Source: Streptomyces sp. GSL17-111 (GTDB taxonomy: Bacteria; Actinomycetota; Actinomycetes; Streptomycetales; Streptomycetaceae). Taken from it: a stretch of 64,000 nucleotides of DNA. Location: positions 872,001 through 936,000 of the forward strand of contig NZ_JBAJNS010000001.1 in assembly GCF_037911585.1 (NCBI RefSeq), in the 5' to 3' direction. Below, one piece after another: positions 26,363-35,630 of this stretch (positions are counted from its first letter, which is position 1; the number at the start of each line of letters is the position of its first letter). The position numbers were made by a program, and so were the translations under genes. A model generated the notes under the pieces. It saw only the letters and a list, made by a program, of their open reading frames with translations. It was not told the DNA's origin and searched no databases.

Positions 26363-26398
26363 GCGGGCCCCGGCCGCACGACACCGGCCGGGGCCCGC
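26363..26398 (+). terminator. Intercistronic hairpin after the binding-protein gene
   Basis: A perfect 14-bp GC stem (26363-26376 with 26385-26398, 8-base loop) lies between the binding-protein stop and the first permease. Such hairpins partly terminate or protect the upstream mRNA, giving more binding protein than permease. It is not expected to be a complete terminator because the permeases lack another visible promoter. Confidence 0.7.
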
Positions 26399-26434
26399 GT
26401 CCGCCGCGCGAGCGGATGACGAAAGGTCCGACAC

Positions 26435-27403
26435 ATGACGAAGACGACCGACCCGGTGGCCGCGGGAGCGCGCGCCGCCGCGCCCCCGCGCACGACGGCG
26501 GGCCCACGGCGTCCGCCGCGGGGCGTCGCACGGCCGCGGCGGCTGCTCCGCCTGGTCACCCCCTGGACGTTCCTGGCCGTCCCCCTGGCCCTGCTGGTCG
26601 CGTTCACCTACGTGCCCGTGGGCAACATGCTCTACTACAGCTTCACCGACTGGGACGGGATCAGCCCCGAGCGGAACGTCACCGGCGTCGACAACTACGT
26701 GCAGATCTTCACCCGGCCCGAACTCTTCCGGGTCTTCTTCGTGAGCTTCTACTACCTCGCGGCCTCCGTGGTGCAGATCGTGATCGCCCTCTACTTCGCG
26801 ACCGTGCTGAGCTTCAACCTCCGGTTCCGCAACCTGTTCAAGGGCATCCTGTTCTTCCCCTACCTCATCAACGGCGTGGCCATCGGCTTCGTCTTCCTGT
26901 ACTTCTTCCAGGACGGCGGAACCCTGGACTCGGTGCTCTCCTGGTTCGGCACGGAGCCCGACCACGCGTGGCTGGGCGACCCCACCTCGGCCAACAGCTC
27001 GCTGGCCGGCGTCTCCGTGTGGCGCTTCACCGGTCTGAACTTCGTGCTGTTCCTCGGGGCGATCCAGTCCGTGCCCGGGGAGCTGTACGAGGCGGCGCAA
27101 CTGGACGGGGCGAGCCGGTGGGAGCAGTTCCGCCACATCATCGTCCCCGGCATCAAACCGGTGCTCAGCCTGAGCGTCATCCTGGCGATCTCCGGCTCCC
27201 TCTCGGTGTTCGAGATCCCCTACATCATGACCGGCGGCGCGACCGGCACCTCGACCTTCGTCATCCAGACGGTCAAGCTCGCCTTCCAGTTCAACAAGAC
27301 CGGGCTGGCCTCGGCGGCGGCCGTGGTGCTGCTGCTGATCATCCTGCTGGTCACCTGGATCCAGCGCCGTCTGGTGCCCGACGAGAAAGTGGATCTCGTA
27401 TGA
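26435..27403 (+). CDS. ABC sugar transporter permease (MalF type)
   Basis: The 322-residue permease has a basic, disordered N-terminus (about 1-40) and six transmembrane segments. The EAA loop that contacts the ATPase is seen in ELYEAAQLDGASRWEQFRHI. It begins MTKTTDPVAAG at 26435 after GAAAGG. It pairs with the next gene, whose ATG overlaps its stop. No ATP-binding subunit is encoded in the operon; a shared multi-sugar ATPase such as MsiK is the usual partner in Streptomyces (inference). Confidence 0.9.
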   Translation: MTKTTDPVAAGARAAAPPRTTAGPRRPPRGVARPRRLLRLVTPWTFLAVPLALLVAFTYVPVGNMLYYSFTDWDGISPERNVTGVDNYVQIFTRPELFRVFFVSFYYLAASVVQIVIALYFATVLSFNLRFRNLFKGILFFPYLINGVAIGFVFLYFFQDGGTLDSVLSWFGTEPDHAWLGDPTSANSSLAGVSVWRFTGLNFVLFLGAIQSVPGELYEAAQLDGASRWEQFRHIIVPGIKPVLSLSVILAISGSLSVFEIPYIMTGGATGTSTFVIQTVKLAFQFNKTGLASAAAVVLLLIILLVTWIQRRLVPDEKVDLV

Positions 27404-28269
27404 CCGCGCCCCCGCCGACCGTCCGGGACACCGCCGCGTCCCGGCTCCGCGGCCGGATCGGCCCCTCCCTCGTCTACCTGTCCCTCGTCGCCGCCTCGGT
27501 GGTGGTGCTGCTTCCCCTCGCCGTGGTGTTCCTGACCTCGCTCAAGACGTCCGAGGAGGTGATGAACGGGGACGCGCTGTCGCTGCCCGGCGACTGGCTG
27601 AACCTCTCGAACTACGTCACGGCGTTCTCCGACGGCAGGATGCTCACCGCGTTCGGGAACACGGCGTTCATCCTGCTGTTCTCCATCACCGGTACCGTGC
27701 TCATCGGCTCCATGACGGCCTACGCCATCGACCGGTTCGACTTCCGTGCCAGGAAGCTCGTGATGGGCCTCTTCCTCGTCGCCACCCTGGTGCCCGGTGT
27801 GACCACGCAGGTCGCCACCTTCCAGGTGGTGGGCGGCATGGGGCTGTTCGACACCCGGTGGGCGCCGATCCTCCTCTACATGGGCACGGACATCGTCTCG
27901 ATCTACATCTTCCTCCAGTTCATCCGGGGCATCCCGGTCTCCCTGGACGAGGCGGCCCGGCTGGACGGGGCGAACGCCTTCCGGATCTACCGCACGATCA
28001 TCCTGCCGCTGCTCAAGCCGGCCATCGCCACCGTGGTCATCATCAAGGGGATCACCGTCTACAACGACTTCTACATCCCCTTCCTCTACATGCCCTCCCA
28101 GGAGCTCGGGACGATGTCCACCGCCCTGTTCCGGTTCAAGGGCCCGTTCGGGGCGCAGTGGGAGGCCATCTCGGCGGGCGCGATCCTCGTCATCGTGCCC
28201 ACGCTGATCGTCTTCCTGTCGCTCCAGCGCTACATCTACAACGGCTTCTCGCAGGGTGCCACCAAGTAG
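27400..28269 (+). CDS. ABC sugar transporter permease (MalG type)
   Basis: The 289-residue permease has six membrane helices and an EAA loop in SLDEAARLDGANAFRIYRTI. LTSLKTSEEVM near the first external loop and the terminal LQRYIYNGFSQGATK are typical of MalG-type carbohydrate permeases. It overlaps the upstream permease by four bases (ATGA) and ends the operon; a strong hairpin follows. Confidence 0.9.
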   Translation: MTAPPPTVRDTAASRLRGRIGPSLVYLSLVAASVVVLLPLAVVFLTSLKTSEEVMNGDALSLPGDWLNLSNYVTAFSDGRMLTAFGNTAFILLFSITGTVLIGSMTAYAIDRFDFRARKLVMGLFLVATLVPGVTTQVATFQVVGGMGLFDTRWAPILLYMGTDIVSIYIFLQFIRGIPVSLDEAARLDGANAFRIYRTIILPLLKPAIATVVIIKGITVYNDFYIPFLYMPSQELGTMSTALFRFKGPFGAQWEAISAGAILVIVPTLIVFLSLQRYIYNGFSQGATK

Positions 28270-28318
28270 GCCCCCGCCGGCCACCGGACGGACCGCCGAG
28301 CAACGGCACGCACGCCCT

Positions 28319-28359
28319 GGGACGTGCGGGGGTTCACGCGCCGCCTCCCCCGCACGTCC
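28319..28359. terminator. Bidirectional terminator between importer operon and fur-type gene
   Basis: A perfect 13-bp stem, GGACGTGCGGGGG (28320-28332) with CCCCCGCACGTCC (28347-28359), encloses a 14-base loop. It lies between the convergent permease stop (28269) and the Fur-family stop (28360). Confidence 0.8.
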
Positions 28360-28770
28360 TCAGACACACGAGGGGCACAGGCCCCGGTAGGTGACCTCGG
28401 CCTCCGACACCGTGAAGCCGAAGCGCTCCGCGACCGGGAGCGCGGCCAGGGGGTCGCCGGACGGGTGGACGTCGCGGATGGTGCCGCAGCCGGAGCACAC
28501 CAGGTGCTGGTGCGGCCGTGCCGCGTTGGGGTCGTAGCGGCGGGCACGCCCGTCGGTCGCGACCTCCTTGACCTCGCCCAGGGCGACCAGTTCGCTCAGC
28601 GTGTTGTAGACGGTCGCCCGGGAGATCTCGGCCAGTCGCCGGGCCGCCCGGGTGTGCACCTCGTCGGCGGTCAGGTGGACGTGGTCACCGTCGAGGACCT
28701 CGACGACGACGCGCCGCTGGGACGTCACCCGCCAGCCACGCGCCCGCAGCCGTCCCAGTAGGTCACTCAT
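28360..28770 (-). CDS. Fur-family peroxide-responsive regulator (CatR/PerR type)
   Basis: The 136-residue protein has the Fur winged helix (residues 1-80; RRLAEISRATVYNTLSELVALG) and a dimerisation domain with structural zinc cysteines CSGCG and CPSC at the C-terminus. It is divergent from katG, the arrangement of PerR/CatR-like repressors that release catalase genes when peroxide oxidises the metal site. An AGGAG site precedes the ATG at 28770. Iron-type Fur or zinc-type Zur are alternatives; the katG context argues for peroxide sensing. Confidence 0.85.
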   Translation of the reverse strand: MSDLLGRLRARGWRVTSQRRVVVEVLDGDHVHLTADEVHTRAARRLAEISRATVYNTLSELVALGEVKEVATDGRARRYDPNAARPHQHLVCSGCGTIRDVHPSGDPLAALPVAERFGFTVSEAEVTYRGLCPSCV

Positions 28771-28805
28771 CTCGCTTCTCCTCTTCAGGTGGGCTGGGAG
28801 TACCC

Positions 28806-28887
28806 GAAGTTCGCCGATGAATGTCCGGGTTCCGACTGACTACGGATCAGGTGAACTTCTTGACCTGGACCCGGTCCATCGTAGGAT
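28806..28887. promoter_or_regulatory. katG promoter and paired candidate Fur-family operators
   Basis: TTGACC (28860-28865), a 16-base spacer and TAGGAT (28882-28887) form a good housekeeping-type promoter for katG, giving a leader of about 250 bases. GGTGAACTTC (28850-28859) abuts its -35. The near-identical GGCGAACTTC lies on the other strand (complement of 28806-28815), facing the fur-type gene. This symmetry suggests one repressor site per divergent promoter. The leader (about 28895-29147) shows no further feature I can support. Confidence 0.55.
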
Positions 28888-29123
28888 CGGTTCCGGCGAC
28901 GGCCAAGGGGGGCCGTGCGGGAGGAGGCCAGGCGTCCGTGGAGGCCACCGTACGCAACTGCCGCGCCCCCGCTCTCCCCGTGTCGGCCGGCACCGGCTTG
29001 TCCGCGGCCGCCCCGCGTCCGTCCCGTCCGGTCGTCCCGGCCCGTCCGCCGACGTGGCTCCGACATCCTCCGTCGAAACGCCTCCGGGCCCCTCGACCGT
29101 CTGCAATTCTCTGATCACCATGA

Positions 29124-31379
<2,256 letters not shown>

Positions 31380-31387
31380 ACCGCCAT

Positions 31388-31417
31388 CCGGGCCGTCCCC
31401 CTGCGGGGACGGCCCGG
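31388..31417. terminator. Terminator after katG
   Basis: A perfect 13-bp stem, CCGGGCCGTCCCC (31388-31400) with GGGGACGGCCCGG (31405-31417), has the loop CTGC. It lies 8 bases after the katG stop and just before the stop of the convergent ferredoxin gene, so it probably serves both. Confidence 0.85.
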
Positions 31418-31428
31418 GTGCCGCCGGT

Positions 31429-31833
31429 TCACGGCGCGGTGCGCCGCCCCGGCGGGGTGAACGTGTAGAGGTCCAGGATCTCCGGCAGCGGCGCGACGCC
31501 GGGGCCGCCGTCGCCGATCCAGTCGACGATGTCCTCCGTCGCGGCCGGGTCGTTGACCAGCCCCAGCCAGACCGGCCGGGCCCCCGCCGCCCGCCCCTCG
31601 GCGGAGGGCTGCACCACGACGACGTTGGCCTGGTCGCAGACGTCGAGGCAGTCGGAGACGCGTACGGGTGCGGCCGCGCGCAGCCGCTCGGTCTGGGCCG
31701 CGTGGTCGACGCCGGTGATCTTCGGGCTGCCGCAGCAGCAGTCCCGGCACACGACGACGCGGCACGGCAGCGGTCCGGTCGCCGCGCCGCCGCCCGGAGC
31801 GGCGGCCGTCGTTCGCGTCGGTGGTGCGGACAT
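31429..31833 (-). CDS. Thioredoxin-like [2Fe-2S] ferredoxin, B12-riboswitch controlled
   Basis: The 134-residue cytosolic protein has a thioredoxin-fold [2Fe-2S] ferredoxin core: VVCRDCCCGSPK (around residues 27-38) and SDCLDVCDQANVVVVQP provide the cluster cysteines. Similar proteins are found with cobalamin biosynthesis or cobalt uptake genes in actinobacteria, where they may donate electrons for corrin cobalt reduction. The ATG at 31833 has a GAGGGAGGG site upstream; the longer frame runs back through the riboswitch and is not the real start. The riboswitch immediately upstream means expression falls when B12 is plentiful. Confidence 0.8.
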   Translation of the reverse strand: MSAPPTRTTAAAPGGGAATGPLPCRVVVCRDCCCGSPKITGVDHAAQTERLRAAAPVRVSDCLDVCDQANVVVVQPSAEGRAAGARPVWLGLVNDPAATEDIVDWIGDGGPGVAPLPEILDLYTFTPPGRRTAP

Positions 31834-31879
31834 GCCGCGCCCTCCCTCTCTCCGGGGAGATCCGCCCCGGGGGTTCGTC

Positions 31880-32035
31880 GAGGAGGCGGCAGCGTGAGTC
31901 TCCTGGCTCCCGGGTCGATGCCTGCCCCGGCCTTCCCACCCGTCTTCGGGCAGTGGCCTGTCGGGACCGGCTCGCCGGTCACAGTGGCGGGACCGCGCCG
32001 GATTCACACCGGCTTCCTCGTCCGCCGTCGCCTTG
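31880..32035 (-). ncRNA. Cobalamin riboswitch (reverse strand)
   Basis: Read on the reverse strand this region shows the cobalamin riboswitch core: GCCGGTGTGAATCCGGC, then GGTCCCGCCACTGT (complement near 31981), and the 3' B12-box AGCCAGGAGAC (complement of 31898-31908). The order and spacing match the RNA family. The 3' end leads into the ferredoxin start about 50 bases later. The ends given are approximate. Confidence 0.93.
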
Positions 32036-32098
32036 TCGTCCGACATCATCCCATCGCCCGGAACGGCGCACCTCGGCGCCTGCGGCGAGGGGCCCGCG

Positions 32099-33103
32099 TC
32101 AGTCGGCCGCGTGGTCGTGCGGGAGGGTCGCGGACGGCTCGGCCGGCCGGTCCCGTCCGCCGTCGTGCCCGGACACCGGCACGACGACCAGCCCGACGAG
32201 CACGGCGGCGGCCACGACGCGGCCCAGGGCCCGGGTCGCCCAGGTCGGGGCGAGCGCCCTCGCGCCGGTCCCGGGCGGCGGGCCGAGTCGCTGTGCTCGC
32301 CGGGCGGGACGCAGCAGTCGGTACAACAACAAAGCCGCCACGGGAAGTTGCAGGAGCCACAGCACCGTGCGCGGCCACTCCCCGTACCAGACGTTGGTCC
32401 CGTACAGCAGTGTGTGCCACACGCTCAGCACGTACACGACGATCACGAACCGGTGCAGGCGCCGCCAGGTGTTCGCCCCGATGCGGTGCCGTACGTAGAA
32501 CAGCAGCCCCAGGGGGACCGCCAGGTACAGCGCGCCCTGACCGATCGGAATGGCGATCTGCCCGGTCCCGGAGTCGTACCATCCGGGCACGAAGCTGTCG
32601 GCGAAGCCCGCCCACAGTCGCTCCGCCCAGGCCAGCGACGTCTCGTAGCGCACCAGTTCGGCGGCGAACATCAGCGCGTGGGCGGCCATCAGCGCCATCG
32701 TGGTCAGGCTCGTCGTGCGGTGCCAGCGCTCCAGCGTCTCCCGGCGGACCGGCAGGCGGGCCGGCCGGCGGCCGGAGAGCAGGAGTCCGAACATGACCGT
32801 GCCCCAGGCCCACAGGAGCCCGGACCAGCCGAACGCCTGGCTGAGCAGGTACATCCAGTAGGTGCCGGGGTCGTCCATGAAGGGCATGACGGCGACGGTG
32901 TCCGAAGTGCCGGAGTCCATGCGCACGTACAGGAAGACGAACACGGCGGCCGTCACGAGCACCGCAGCGGCGGCGTCGGGCAGGGCGGCGCGGAGATCAC
33001 CGCGCAGAGCCACCCGGTCGGGGGGAGGGGGCGTGCGTCCCGCCGGGGTGGCGGTTCCCGCCTCCTGGGGCCTCACCTCGTCCCGTCTCACCTCGGACGG
33101 CAT
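32099..33103 (-). CDS. Ferric-reductase-like transmembrane haem protein
   Basis: The 334-residue membrane protein has about eight hydrophobic segments and the ferric-reductase-like (FRD) core: RWHRTTSLTTMALMAAHALMF, YVRHRIGANTWRRLHRFVIV and SVWHTLLYG contain paired histidines that would bind b haems. There is no FAD/NAD-binding cytosolic domain, so it resembles the short MsrQ/FRD-type proteins and would need a partner reductase. The N-terminus is Pro-rich and the C-terminus His/Asp-rich (PHDHAAD). The ATG at 33103 has GGGAGGT upstream. It lies between two B12 riboswitches and may reduce Fe or Co at the membrane (inference). Confidence 0.75.
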   Translation of the reverse strand: MPSEVRRDEVRPQEAGTATPAGRTPPPPDRVALRGDLRAALPDAAAAVLVTAAVFVFLYVRMDSGTSDTVAVMPFMDDPGTYWMYLLSQAFGWSGLLWAWGTVMFGLLLSGRRPARLPVRRETLERWHRTTSLTTMALMAAHALMFAAELVRYETSLAWAERLWAGFADSFVPGWYDSGTGQIAIPIGQGALYLAVPLGLLFYVRHRIGANTWRRLHRFVIVVYVLSVWHTLLYGTNVWYGEWPRTVLWLLQLPVAALLLYRLLRPARRAQRLGPPPGTGARALAPTWATRALGRVVAAAVLVGLVVVPVSGHDGGRDRPAEPSATLPHDHAAD

Positions 33104-33177
33104 CGCGGACCTCCCGTTTCTCAGAGCACCGCGGAAGAACGGTGCGCCTGGTTCGTGGGCGACCAGTCTGACCGATG

Positions 33178-33190
33178 TGACGAAGCGTCA
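33178..33190. promoter_or_regulatory. Palindrome upstream of the ferric-reductase-like gene
   Basis: TGACGAAGCGTCA is a TGACG-N3-CGTCA inverted repeat 75 bases upstream of the ATG at 33103, a reasonable place for a regulator site. No regulator is encoded nearby, and the identity is unknown. The rest of 33104-33410 shows nothing else I can support. Confidence 0.35.
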
Positions 33191-33410
33191 TAGAGGCGTG
33201 TTCAGGACAGAGTGGCCGGGACGATCAGTCAGCGGTACCGGAAGCGGAACGACGTGCGCCGTTTCCTGTGCGCCGGGCCGCTCACGCCCGGGACACCGTG
33301 GTGACGCACCCCCTCTTTCCGGCCAACCGCCGATGCGCCACTGTCGGGTCACACGGGAGGTCCCTACGCTGGGCGCGCAGCCGGTTCGGGCCTCCCGTTC
33401 GTCCTCCCGG

Positions 33411-33598
33411 GGCGCACGTGGGGAGCGACGCAAGAGGGAACCCGGTGGGAATCCGGGACTGTCCCGCAGCGGTGAGTGGGAACGAAAGCCGTCAACGACA
33501 CTGGGCCCGCGTCGGTCCGGGAAGGGACGGCCGGTAGGGGTCCGCCTCTGGGTGGACGTGCCGACGAGTCCGAAGACCTGCCGCTGCGCCCGTGCGGC
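33411..33598 (+). ncRNA. Cobalamin riboswitch leading the five-gene operon
   Basis: The forward strand carries the full actinobacterial cobalamin riboswitch: AAGAGGGAACCCGGTGGGAA, ATCCGGGACTGTCCCGCAGC, GGTGAGTGGGAACG, CACTGGGCC, and the 3' GAGTCCGAAGACCTGCC. CGCACG (33413-33418) can pair with CGTGCG (33591-33596) to close helix P1. About 160 bases separate it from the first ATG at 33757; that spacer is GC-rich and may hold the expression platform, though I cannot fix a terminator in it. The element shows that the downstream operon is switched off by B12. Confidence 0.95.
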
Positions 33599-33756
33599 AC
33601 GCGCGGGTTGTGCACGGTGACCTCGTGGACTGGGTCGGCGGTACGGACGGTCGCACGTTCCGGCGTGCCGCGTCCCCTCCCCGGCCCCGTGTTCGCGGCC
33701 CGGACGGAGGAGGACGTGTGCGTGACACCCGGAGTGCGCCTCCGAGAGCGGTGCCC

Positions 33757-34611
33757 ATGTCAGGCGTCTGCCACGGCACCCTCGGCGAGCTGTACCAGGG
33801 CCCGCTGCGGGCCGGACCCGCACCGGAGATCGCGGTGGTCTCCTTCCCCGTGGAGCGTCACAGTTGGGTGTACTTCACCCCGGGGGCGGCCACGGCGGAA
33901 GCGAGTCCTTCGGCCCTCGGGGAGAAGTCGGCGACGGCGGCACGGCTCTTCCTGCAGCACTACGGCCTCACCCTGCCGCCGGGCGAGTGGAGTCGGCACT
34001 CGGATCTGCCGGTGGGCGTGGGCATGGCCAGTTCCACGGCCGACATCGTGGCGACCCTGCGCTGCCTTTTCCGGTTGTTCTCGCTGGAGTACGACGCGGA
34101 CGTGATCCTCGGCGTCCTGGCGGCGATCGAGCGCTCCGACAGCGTCTTCCTCGACGAGTTCGCCCTGCACCTGAGCGGTCGGCACCGGGTGGTGCGGCGG
34201 CTGGGCACGGGCATTGGGTTCCACACCGCCTTCGTCACCGAGCCCGGCACCGTGGACACGGCCGCCGTGACACCGCGCCTGTTGGACCACTACCGGCGGC
34301 GGGGCGAGGAGTACGAGCGGTGCCTGGCCGACCTCCTCAAGGGTTTCGACTCGGCCGACCCCGCCGCCGTGGCCCGGGCCGCGTCGGCCAGCGCGGCCCT
34401 CTCCCAGGAGGTACTGCCCAAGACGACGTACGACGGCCTGCTCGCCCACCGCGACGAGTTCGGCGCCGAGGGAGTCTTCGTCGCCCACACGGGCTGCCTG
34501 ATCGGCTACCTGTTCACCCACCGCCCGGATTCCGCGACCCGGGCCGATCTGTCCGCGTACGTCCGCTCGCTCGGCCATCAGTGCTCATTCGCCCAAGGAG
34601 GCTACGGGTGA
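33757..34611 (+). CDS. PduX-like L-threonine kinase (GHMP family)
   Basis: The 284-residue GHMP kinase matches PduX, the L-threonine kinase that makes O-phospho-L-threonine. GTLGELYQG (residues 7-15) corresponds to the PduX N-terminus, PVERHSW to its substrate loop, and GVGMASSTADI (87-97) to the ATP-binding motif that is nearly identical in PduX. In B12 synthesis the product is decarboxylated by CobD; here no CobD is encoded and the next gene is a PLP beta-replacing enzyme. Serine as substrate is possible. The ATG at 33757 has CGAGAG 8 bases upstream; frames beginning at 33592 start inside the riboswitch. Confidence 0.8.
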   Translation: MSGVCHGTLGELYQGPLRAGPAPEIAVVSFPVERHSWVYFTPGAATAEASPSALGEKSATAARLFLQHYGLTLPPGEWSRHSDLPVGVGMASSTADIVATLRCLFRLFSLEYDADVILGVLAAIERSDSVFLDEFALHLSGRHRVVRRLGTGIGFHTAFVTEPGTVDTAAVTPRLLDHYRRRGEEYERCLADLLKGFDSADPAAVARAASASAALSQEVLPKTTYDGLLAHRDEFGAEGVFVAHTGCLIGYLFTHRPDSATRADLSAYVRSLGHQCSFAQGGYG

Positions 34612-35630
34612 TCCACCCCCACATCACCGACGCCCTGAAGGTTCCCGACCTGGTCCGGCTCACCGACGGCACGGTCCTGCTGCGGTTCGAGTCCATGAAG
34701 ATCTACTCCGCGCTGGCGGCCGTCCGCCACCTGCTCGACCGGGGCACGGTCCGCCCCGGACAGACCCTCATCGACAGCTCCAGCGGCATCTACGCCCACG
34801 CGCTCGCCCTCGCGTGCCACCGGTACGGGATGCGGTGCCACATCGTCGCCTCCACCACCGTGGACGCCACCACGCTCGCGCAGCTGGAGGTCCTCGGCGC
34901 CACCGTGGAACAGGTCGAGCCGTCAGAGAACCTGAAACTCGATCAGGAGTTACGGGTGCGGCGCGTCCGGGAGATCCTCGCCGAGCGTCCCGGCCACCAC
35001 TGGATGCGCCAGTACCACGACGACATCCACTACCTCGGCTACCGCGACGTGGCCGACCGGATCGCGGCGACGGTGCCCGGTGCCGCGCTGACCGTCGTCG
35101 GCGGTGTCGGGTCGGGCGCCTCCACCGGCGGCCTCGTCGAACGGCTGCGGAGCAGGGACCCCTCGGTGCGCCTCGTCGGCGTCCAGCCCTTCGGCAGCAT
35201 CACGTTCGGCAGCCAGAAGCACCACGATCCCGAGGCGATCATCGCGGGCATCGGGTCGTCGATCGTCTTCGACAACGTCCGCCACCACCTCTACGACACC
35301 GTGCACTGGCTGGACTTCACCCACGCGATGGCCGGTGCGATCGCCCTGCTGCGCGACCACGCGGTGTTCGCCGGGCTCTCCACCGGCGCCGCGTTCCTGG
35401 CCGCGACGTACGAGGCACGCCGCCACCCCGACCGGCTGCACCTGGTGGTCGGCGCCGACACCGGCCACCGCTACGTCGAGCGCGTGTTCGCGCGGCACGC
35501 GGAGGCCCTGGACCCGACGGCCCTCAAGCCCGTCGAGGTGGGCGGACCGGAGGACATGACCATGCCCTGGTCCCGCACGACGTGGAAGCGCGCCGCCTGC
35601 CCGGATCGCTGGAAGGAGCCCGCCGCATGA
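34608..35630 (+). CDS. Cysteine-synthase-family PLP enzyme (putative beta-replacement)
   Basis: The 340-residue fold-type II PLP enzyme resembles cysteine synthase, SbnA and the DabA/Pac19 enzymes. K31 in RFESMKIYSA is the candidate Schiff-base lysine, DSSSGIYAHAL is the substrate loop and GGVGSGASTGG binds the PLP phosphate. The usual NPxGS-K segment before the lysine is shortened, and the loop Asn of SSGN is Ile, so the specificity differs from cysteine synthase. Coupling to a threonine kinase suggests O-phosphothreonine (or phosphoserine) as substrate. The GTG at 34608 has AAGGAGG upstream and overlaps the kinase stop. Codon 115 is TTA (34950-34952). Confidence 0.8.
   Translation: MIHPHITDALKVPDLVRLTDGTVLLRFESMKIYSALAAVRHLLDRGTVRPGQTLIDSSSGIYAHALALACHRYGMRCHIVASTTVDATTLAQLEVLGATVEQVEPSENLKLDQELRVRRVREILAERPGHHWMRQYHDDIHYLGYRDVADRIAATVPGAALTVVGGVGSGASTGGLVERLRSRDPSVRLVGVQPFGSITFGSQKHHDPEAIIAGIGSSIVFDNVRHHLYDTVHWLDFTHAMAGAIALLRDHAVFAGLSTGAAFLAATYEARRHPDRLHLVVGADTGHRYVERVFARHAEALDPTALKPVEVGGPEDMTMPWSRTTWKRAACPDRWKEPAA

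Noticed and set aside
31834..32049. N-terminal extension of the ferredoxin gene to 32049
   Set aside because: The extension is the translated riboswitch; the ATG at 31833 has a strong ribosome-binding site.
33592..33756. N-terminal extension of the kinase gene beginning at 33592
   Set aside because: It starts inside helix P1 of the cobalamin riboswitch, and PduX-like similarity begins only at the ATG at 33757.
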